From a virus: 64,000 nucleotides of DNA. The notes beneath the pieces are model-generated. The model saw nothing but the letters and a program-made list of their open reading frames with translations. It ran no database searches and was not told where the DNA came from. Position 1 is the stretch's first letter, and each line of letters starts with the position of its first letter. Positions 60,401 to 64,000 of this stretch are shown here, one piece after another. The position numbers and the translations under genes are program-made. The stretch is taken from the IMG/VR virus record IMGVR_UViG_3300042291_001073, positions 1 to 64,000 of that record. The stretch is one strand, 5' to 3'.

Positions 60401-62095
60401 ATAACCAAGATCGCCTTGTGATCCTGTGTAGCCTAGTTCGCCCTGTGATCCAGAATAGCCAATATCACCTTGGCTACCTACATAACCAAGATCGCCTTGA
60501 CTACCTGTGTAACCTAATTCACCCTGTGATCCAACATATCCAATTTCACCTTGACTTCCGTCATATCCATTGGCACCTTGACTACCCGTAAAGCCAGGAT
60601 CTCCAGTTAGTCCAATATTACCTTGATCACCTTTGCTACCTGTATAGCCTAGATCACCTTGCGGGCCAACAATAGGTCCGATGTTTTCCCACAATTGTGT
60701 TCCAGTGTTCCAGAAATAAACATCACCGTCTGTGGTATTAATCCAGCCTTGTCCTGCTGTGCCTAATCCAACTGTTGATGTTGTTACAGTAGTTGTACTA
60801 CCAACTAAAACTATATTAATACCTTGAGCACCTGTCTGTCCTTGCAGACCCGGAGTACCTTGTAGGCCCTCACTACCGGTGTAACCTCTGTTACCTTGTT
60901 GTCCCGGTGTACCTTCACTGCCTACGTAACCAATATCGCCCTGTGATCCTACATATCCCGTGTCACCACGACTACCAACATAACCTAAGTCGCCTTGACT
61001 ACCTACGTAACCAATATCGCCCTGTGATCCTACATAGCCTGTGTCACCTCTACTGCCATTATATCCTCGTAACCCTTGGCTACCTGTAAAACCAATACTT
61101 CCTTGAGTACCGGTTGATCCTGCATCGCCACGACTACCAGTATAACCTAAGTTACCGCGACTACCTGAGTAGCCAGGTGTGCCTAATACGCTACTACCAT
61201 TGACTAACAGTGTTCCTTGATCATCAATGGTCAGCGGTGTTCTGTTAATATAAACAGTGCTACTACTTACATACAAACTACGCCATTGACGGTCAGCACT
61301 ACCTAAATCATGAGTGACGTCAGTGGCTGGAACTAAACTTGTAGATACTGATATAGATGTTGTAGTACTTCCAATTGCACCAAGTTTATACATTCTAACT
61401 GTGCCAGTGGATGTAATAATCATGTGCGATAAAACTTGACCAGCATTGTTATTTCCAGCAAACGTTAATCTCATTGGTTGCTGACCGCCTACGGGAACTT
61501 GATCGATAGAGGCTGTAATGTTAAACCCGTAGGTTGCTGTAGTACCGTTATGCCCTAAAAAGTTAATATCTACTATTTCGTCGCCAGATTGTGTTGCGGT
61601 TGGTGCTAAAGAAGTACCCCTACTTCTGTAAAAAGTAAAATTATTAGATTCGGCAACTCCAAGGTGATTTGCATAAGTAAATCCTCTGCCAAACCCTTCA
61701 GCTGATAAATTATTTTCAATATATAAACCTGATAGGAATCCTGGAGAATTTTTATCTCCGATGAATAAGACTCCGCCATTAGCTTTAATTCTAGGAACAC
61801 GACTAATTGTGCTTGTAGTTAGATAAAATGCCAATGCGTTAACTTCTGATTCAGGTTGAATTTCAATGTTAACATTAGATATGCCCGCGCTACCTGTGTA
61901 ACCTATATTGCCCTGATTCCCAGCACTACCAGTATAGCCAACAATACCCTGACTACCAGTGTATCCGTTTCCGGCGCCGCCGCTAGCGGTACTTAGGTAG
62001 GCAAAATTATTATTAACTTTAACAAATGCAGATCGTAAACTGTCGCCATTGCCTGCATTTGCACTAGATCCAGTATTAATATATTGAATAGCCAT
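57488..62095 (-). CDS. Collagen-like fibre with Calx-beta and beta repeats (1535 residues)
   Basis: N-terminus QYINTGSSANAGNGDSLRSAFVKVNNNFAYL is a module common at the start of fibre proteins in T4-like aquatic phages. Gly-x-y tracts lie at residues about 43-72, 307-430, 480-690, built from GYTGSQG and GYVGSQGDI units. Between and after them are repeated beta units with W-T/K-F-x-x-D-G-x-[LF]-T-[LF]-P, and a Calx-beta-like domain near 1225-1370. The C-terminal 150 residues form a beta domain (LPAGGDIKNSSGT, DGHTVLLPPGTAGQRLVIVS). AGGAA precedes the ATG, which overlaps the upstream gene stop (TAATG). Confidence 0.88.
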   Translation of the reverse strand: MAIQYINTGSSANAGNGDSLRSAFVKVNNNFAYLSTASGGAGNGYTGSQGIVGYTGSAGNQGNIGYTGSAGISNVNIEIQPESEVNALAFYLTTSTISRVPRIKANGGVLFIGDKNSPGFLSGLYIENNLSAEGFGRGFTYANHLGVAESNNFTFYRSRGTSLAPTATQSGDEIVDINFLGHNGTTATYGFNITASIDQVPVGGQQPMRLTFAGNNNAGQVLSHMIITSTGTVRMYKLGAIGSTTTSISVSTSLVPATDVTHDLGSADRQWRSLYVSSSTVYINRTPLTIDDQGTLLVNGSSVLGTPGYSGSRGNLGYTGSRGDAGSTGTQGSIGFTGSQGLRGYNGSRGDTGYVGSQGDIGYVGSQGDLGYVGSRGDTGYVGSQGDIGYVGSEGTPGQQGNRGYTGSEGLQGTPGLQGQTGAQGINIVLVGSTTTVTTSTVGLGTAGQGWINTTDGDVYFWNTGTQLWENIGPIVGPQGDLGYTGSKGDQGNIGLTGDPGFTGSQGANGYDGSQGEIGYVGSQGELGYTGSQGDLGYVGSQGDIGYSGSQGELGYTGSQGDLGYVGSQGDIGYSGSQGELGYTGSQGDVGYVGSTGSRGFQGYTGSQGEAGYSGSLGYTGSAGAGYTGSQGEAGYSGSLGNTGYTGSQGERGEAGGNANTANFVFTASQISVSNNSDITVVTNANTWTFNNSGALTFPQGTTIATADGTDAFLIDGAVDKDVQIYTYSGETAHGWTFGADGTLTLPSGNTRIGNILGTDGIVGSTGTSVAVSSQGQGGYAGIQWIDDPEDATFIAAIVVNSPIAATSGTVQIVTGIVAGPTAENVWEFGTDGNLTVPDDIQDINGSVIRIATTSTAPTRVDGQLWYNSIDGRTYIKYNGQWVDASPVVVPQPSTYLDEITIDGSTININDNTLTISNTGTLLINGAEVTGSAALGDRLVNGVYEVVLDASGNLTADGDIKTGVNGGRFVQDCNDGTTSIRWTRIPEDQTVELIRAYTGDTETPDDVERAQISVEWQDSARTGVSITAFDDGDENKWEFKGDGTFTLPNNSTISDGMEAIRLEPAGASSSTQALLIYPTVQDGNHIHLTSGGGDTDLYLGNDDQFVKVDHSGTVVVGTYSTATTSTWTFGTDGVLTLSTASTILGNNSDPNVYIETASTSTAINTWTFAADGGLTLPNGATIVDTTSTLVLTPNSPGQATSLVLRSTYNSYMTADYPTDQGYQQYLHELDPVTYPDPYVSTGTEGTVISITLWDSNGSQYLQGDVEYIITGTGITAADFTPAVLTGTFAAANWTLDGGGFNYTNTNMLMIADDAIVEGEETFTVTIVTTGTYAPGSGSNYLNVNIADGTTEGSESGHIHLISENMAQTSIFLGNDDKYVKVAADDQIYINVPNVNTSATSQLWTFAADGSLTLPAGGDIKNSSGTSVLTVVTGQETYEFDGVNTTLTITNVTFNLLFCTMAGGYSGSDGHTVLLPPGTAGQRLVIVSISSLCTLTVDGAIDGAVTVAPEGTAELIYLVGAGVTSWWPLYGTTLVT
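60339..60500 (-). repeat. 81-bp tandem repeat in collagen-like coding region
   Basis: Two near-identical 81-bp units (starts at 60339 and 60420) and a diverged third to about 60560; each codes for 27 residues, nine Gly-x-y triplets. A second pair with the same 81-bp period starts at 60921 and 61002. The same period in two places suggests a preferred 27-residue structural unit. Confidence 0.85.
60921..61083 (-). repeat. Second 81-bp repeat pair in the same gene
   Basis: Units starting at 60921 and 61002 are nearly identical over most of their length; both code for 27-residue collagen-like blocks (GDTGYVGSQGDIGYVG type). Confidence 0.8.
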
Positions 62096-62394
62096 TATTT
62101 GATTCCTGCTAATTTTTTAATTGATTCGAGCTCAGCAGTTTGTCCTGCGTATTCACTAGCAATCTTATCGTATTGATCCATACTGAGTATGCCTAAATTC
62201 TTAACGCCGAGTATTCGTTCAACTAGATCGTGTAGATCTTGGTCTGTTTTAACATCTTCTCGAACCAGTTCAAATAAACGTATTAATAATGGAATATCCA
62301 TTGATACATAGTCTTGTTGATCTTGCATTTCTTTGATGTTTTGTGCTTTAGCCGGGTTTACCAAGCTGGAATGGATTATAGAAGAGTGGCTCAT
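62095..62394 (-). CDS. Unknown 99-residue helical protein
   Basis: A helical protein with a short Ser/His-rich N-terminus (MSHSSIIHSSLVNPAKAQ) and charged helices (LLIRLFELVREDVKTDQDLHDLVERIL, YDKIASEYAGQTAELESIKKL). Not recognised. The ATG lies 5 nt after an ACTAAATA box, no Shine-Dalgarno; the stop forms a TAATG overlap with the fibre start, so the fibre is probably translated by coupling as well. It may be a fibre assembly helper, which is inference from position. Confidence 0.78.
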   Translation of the reverse strand: MSHSSIIHSSLVNPAKAQNIKEMQDQQDYVSMDIPLLIRLFELVREDVKTDQDLHDLVERILGVKNLGILSMDQYDKIASEYAGQTAELESIKKLAGIK

Positions 62395-62399
62395 GGCAA

Positions 62400-62407
62400 T
62401 ATTTAGT
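62400..62407 (-). promoter_or_regulatory. Late box 5 nt before the 99-residue gene
   Basis: ACTAAATA, then TTGCC, then the ATG at 62394. It faces the plus-strand box at 62428-62435, so the two late units diverge from here. Confidence 0.6.
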
Positions 62408-62427
62408 TTGAATTTTTATAATCCAAA

Positions 62428-62435
62428 CGTAAATA
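62428..62435 (+). promoter_or_regulatory. Late box 4 nt before the zinc-ribbon gene
   Basis: CGTAAATA, then CTTA, then an ATG at 62440. No Shine-Dalgarno. Confidence 0.55.
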
Positions 62436-62439
62436 CTTA

Positions 62440-62727
62440 ATGTTCCTATCAACAAAAAAGATTGTCATGCATTACATCAGGAAAAGTCGATTGGGCATAG
62501 AGCATTCTTACTCAAGAACAAAAACTATGTCTGTACTCAAATGTGATGGATGTAACGACATATTTGAAAGAGAACAAGGCAAGATGGATTATCGTAGGGC
62601 CAGTACTGGTTATCAACATGTTTGTACAAACTGTGATCAAAAGCAATTTGCACAATCTAAAGGTGCAGAAAGTCGTAGATTATGGAATTTGCCCGTAGAC
62701 AGTGATATAAAAATAAACAAATTATGA
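62440..62727 (+). CDS. Small zinc-ribbon protein
   Basis: Up to 95 residues with two Cys pairs, C35-x2-C38 and C62-x2-C65, forming a zinc-ribbon (SVLKCDGCNDIFE, VCTNCDQKQF). The start is uncertain. The ATG at 62440 follows a late box by 4 nt, as in the other close-spaced genes. The ATG at 62527 (MSVLKCDGC) would give a 66-residue protein that looks like a natural N-terminus but has no ribosome-binding site. Zinc ribbons of this size bind nucleic acids or proteins; the target is unknown. Confidence 0.7.
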   Translation: MFLSTKKIVMHYIRKSRLGIEHSYSRTKTMSVLKCDGCNDIFEREQGKMDYRRASTGYQHVCTNCDQKQFAQSKGAESRRLWNLPVDSDIKINKL

Positions 62728-62729
62728 TA

Positions 62730-62763
62730 TTGACTTTTTCGTTGTTATATGCTATAATAAATA
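62730..62763 (+). promoter_or_regulatory. Hybrid sigma70/late promoter for the HNH gene
   Basis: TTGACT (62730-62735), 17-nt spacer, TATAAT (62753-62758) fused to TAAATA, reading TATAATAAATACT. It uses the same fusion as 13252-13262. The HNH gene starts 27 nt downstream of the box; the first ATG after it (62766) opens only a 3-codon frame. Confidence 0.78.
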
Positions 62764-62790
62764 CTATGGAACAATAACCAGTAGTACAAA

Positions 62791-63300
62791 ATGTCAACAC
62801 TAATGTTAAATGCAGACGGAAGCCCAATTTCCTATCTGCCACTGTCAGTAATTCCCTGGGAAGACGCTATCAAGTATCTAGTACTTGATAAAGCCACCGT
62901 CTTGGAGTATCACGAAGATTGGATCGTTCACAGTGAAAACTGGGAAACGCAGGTCCCATCAGTAATGATTCTAAAGGATTACGAAAAACGCAAGACCACA
63001 ATTCGTTTCTCCAAGCATAATGTGTTTCTTCGTGACGGCTATGTGTGTCAATACTGTGCTGACGATGTTACTCGCAAGGCTGCTACTCTAGACCACGTGT
63101 TGCCGGTTAGTCACGGCGGCAAGACCACCTTTGAAAACTGCTGTACTGCCTGTGCCACCTGTAACGCTAACAAGGGTAACAACAAGAAGATTGTTCCTAA
63201 AGTTAAGCCTTACAAGCCAACTTACTTTCAGTTGGTTGACAAGCGTAAGAAGCTACAATGGGATCTACAATACCCAGCGTGGGCCAACTACCTAGCATAA
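62791..63300 (+). CDS. HNH endonuclease
   Basis: A 169-residue HNH nuclease. The C-terminal half has the core: C86-Q-Y-C89, D101-H102 (LDHVLPVSHGG), N116 and C121-x2-C124-N125 (CATCNANKGN). It is a Cys4-type HNH domain as in phage and bacterial HNH families of the 5-methylcytosine or RecB-like type. The N-terminal 70 residues (NADGSPISYLPLSVIPWEDAIKYL) are typical of a stand-alone bacterial and phage HNH family. It may be a homing-type nuclease or act on host or competitor DNA. No intron or split gene is visible next to it. It is followed by a strong hairpin terminator. Confidence 0.92.
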   Translation: MSTLMLNADGSPISYLPLSVIPWEDAIKYLVLDKATVLEYHEDWIVHSENWETQVPSVMILKDYEKRKTTIRFSKHNVFLRDGYVCQYCADDVTRKAATLDHVLPVSHGGKTTFENCCTACATCNANKGNNKKIVPKVKPYKPTYFQLVDKRKKLQWDLQYPAWANYLA

Positions 63301-63301
63301 G

Positions 63302-63326
63302 AAAAGCGCACCTGGTGCGCTTTTTT
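63302..63326. terminator. Bidirectional hairpin terminator
   Basis: Stem AAAAGCGCAC / GTGCGCTTTT with a 3-nt loop and T-run, between the convergent HNH gene (+, ends 63300) and IF-1 gene (-, ends 63339). Confidence 0.93.
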
Positions 63327-63338
63327 ATTGGCTAAACA

Positions 63339-63557
63339 TTATTTTGTGCGGTATACAATACGACATTTGGTTAAGTCGTATGGGCTCATTTCTACTTTAA
63401 CTTTATCCCCTTGCAGGATTGTAATTCTATTTTGACGCATCTTTCCCGAGATATGTCCTAAAACTGTAGAGCCTTGCTCTAACAATACCCTAAACATTGC
63501 GTTGGGTAGCACTTCTTCAACCCTGCCTTCTAAGCTGATCACATCTTCTTTAGCCAC
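63339..63557 (-). CDS. infA: Translation initiation factor IF-1 homologue
   Basis: A 72-residue protein of exactly the bacterial IF-1 length. It keeps the OB-fold pattern: MAKED, the strand LPNAMFRV, the basic loop [18 protein letters not shown] and [12 protein letters not shown]. The usual Gly in the S-K-G-R-I motif is Cys here. IF-1 binds the A site of the 30S subunit and works with IF2 and IF3 in start-codon selection. The start is GTG at 63555-63557 with an AAGGAG ribosome-binding site about 11 nt upstream, and it begins directly after the previous gene's stop. Because it lies between phage genes and is compact like them, it is part of the phage and not host contamination. Confidence 0.94.
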   Translation of the reverse strand: MAKEDVISLEGRVEEVLPNAMFRVLLEQGSTVLGHISGKMRQNRITILQGDKVKVEMSPYDLTKCRIVYRTK

Positions 63558-63800
63558 TTAAACAGTTTCTCCTTTTAATCCTTTAATGACCATATCTTTT
63601 GCCCGTTTGTTAAGGGCAGCTTCTTCTGCTTTATAGATATTCACTGACATCTGGCGAATAAATTCAGCTACTATACTTTCGCCTTGATCTCGGAATTTAC
63701 AATATTCAGGGCCAACCTCGCTGTACCTAAAATATTTTTCATTATGGACAAGCTCATTGAGCCCGCCATATAGCATATCTTTAACTGCTTGCTTATCCAT
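63558..63800 (-). CDS. Unknown 80-residue helical protein
   Basis: Counted from the ATG at 63798-63800 (MDKQAVKDMLYGGLNELVHN), which lies one base after the ligase stop (63802-63804). The reading frame is open upstream to 63980, but that part is the shadow of the DNA ligase C-terminus in another frame. The protein is helical and charged, with repeated Glu/Lys (KYFRYSEVGPEYCKFRDQG, YKAEEAALNKRAKDMVIKGL). It sits between the ligase and IF-1 genes in one transcription unit. Function unknown. Confidence 0.77.
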   Translation of the reverse strand: MDKQAVKDMLYGGLNELVHNEKYFRYSEVGPEYCKFRDQGESIVAEFIRQMSVNIYKAEEAALNKRAKDMVIKGLKGETV

Positions 63801-63801
63801 A

Positions 63802-64000
63802 TTAAATTTTCTCGCCTGCTTTAAAACCCCTGAATCGAAGTGCCCTTGGGAACCGTAGACTGTATACGTCTTCACTATCTTGACTCCTAGTGATTGCATC
63901 TGCACGGACTTCCAAGACTTGACCAATGACTTCATCAGTAATTTCGGACCGTTGATCATCTGTCCAACCTGAGCCAACATTGACTCGAATAAACTTGCCG
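63802..64000 (-). CDS. ATP-dependent DNA ligase, C-terminal fragment (cut by window edge)
   Basis: The frame read from 63999 to the stop at 63802-63804 encodes GKFIRVNVGSGWTDDQRSE, then VIGQVLEVRADAIT and YSLRFPRALRFRGFKAGEK. This is the end of the OB-fold domain of ATP-dependent DNA ligases (V-G-S-G-x-[ST]-D-x-Q-R...G-x-V-x-E-V...SLRFPR-x-x-x-x-R). Only the last 65 residues are visible, so the catalytic Lys motif is outside the window. It seals nicks in replication. It is overlapped in another frame by a longer open frame that I reject. Confidence 0.85.
   Translation of the reverse strand, partial: GKFIRVNVGSGWTDDQRSEITDEVIGQVLEVRADAITRSQDSEDVYSLRFPRALRFRGFKAGEKI

Noticed and set aside
28561-62095. 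Possibility that neighbouring fibre genes are fragments of one broken gene
   Set aside because: Each has its own start module, its own C-terminal domain, and a late box, ribosome-binding site or coupling overlap at its start.
62766-62777. Three-codon leader frame (Met-Glu-Gln-stop) after the hybrid promoter of the HNH gene
   Set aside because: Too short to support as a leader peptide; no attenuator-like hairpin follows it.
63801-63980. N-terminal extension of the 63558-63800 gene back to an ATG at 63980
   Set aside because: The region encodes the C-terminal OB-fold residues of a DNA ligase in another frame, ending at 63802-63804. The extension is a shadow, and a natural ATG lies one base after the ligase stop.
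1-64000. tRNA genes, lysogeny genes and a replication origin
   Set aside because: No cloverleaf, integrase, repressor or iteron pattern was found on reading; a dedicated tRNA scan was not possible.

Overview
The window is a stretch of a large tailed-phage genome (Caudoviricetes, T4-superfamily type). The evidence is a class Ia ribonucleotide reductase cluster, an ATP-dependent DNA ligase tail end, about 45 kb of tail-fibre/adhesin genes, almost no intergenic space, and repeated TAAATA-core elements resembling the T4 late promoter (TATAAATA). Near-perfect bacterial sigma70 promoters (TTGACA-N17-TATAAT type) suggest a host with a proteobacterial-type RNA polymerase. Collagen-like, Ig-like and SBBP-type fibres resemble those of aquatic T4-like phages, but the host cannot be named from this sequence. 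Nearly everything is on the minus strand, so transcription runs from right to left. No tRNA, integrase, reverse transcriptase or CRISPR array was seen, and no gene-free stretch exceeds 300 bases.

Layout. 1-4555: nucleotide metabolism, in transcription order nrdA, class II aldolase, small unknown gene, nrdB, glutaredoxin (cut by the window edge). 4590-11781: an unknown gene, a beta-helix tailspike, a PD-(D/E)XK exonuclease under a perfect sigma70 promoter, and small unknown genes including a holin-like coiled-coil/membrane protein and a protein with two EF-hand-like loops. 11875-13590: a small divergent island with four plus-strand genes (two tiny proteins, an alpha/beta hydrolase, a small conserved-looking protein), closed by a bidirectional terminator. 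13659-17440: an HExxH metallopeptidase and a 1122-residue GT4-GT2-GT2-FkbM fusion. 17486-62095: the adhesin region, with eleven large or medium structural proteins (up to 3051 residues). They carry glycine-rich domains, LamG, PA14/GLEYA, Calx-beta, Ig-like, beta-propeller and collagen-like repeats. Two auxiliary enzymes sit inside it, a secreted thermonuclease and a membrane fatty-acid desaturase. 62095-64000: small genes, a zinc-ribbon protein, an HNH endonuclease, a translation initiation factor IF-1 homologue, and the C-terminus of a DNA ligase.

Main observations. (1) About eleven genes have a TAAATA-type late box ending only 4-7 nt before the start codon and no Shine-Dalgarno sequence. 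Other genes have the box 20-31 nt upstream, usually with a Shine-Dalgarno. The first class predicts leaderless late mRNAs. (2) The phage encodes an IF-1 homologue, which could be connected. (3) Two cupredoxin-like domains with a complete type-1 copper ligand set (His-49-Cys-x2-His-x2-Met), plus a third copy that has lost all four ligands, are inserted in collagen-like fibre proteins. (4) The collagen-like repeats contain very little proline and use an aromatic-Thr-Gly-Ser pattern. (5) Two small proteins begin with a T4-like capsid-targeting peptide followed by an I-x-E cleavage motif.
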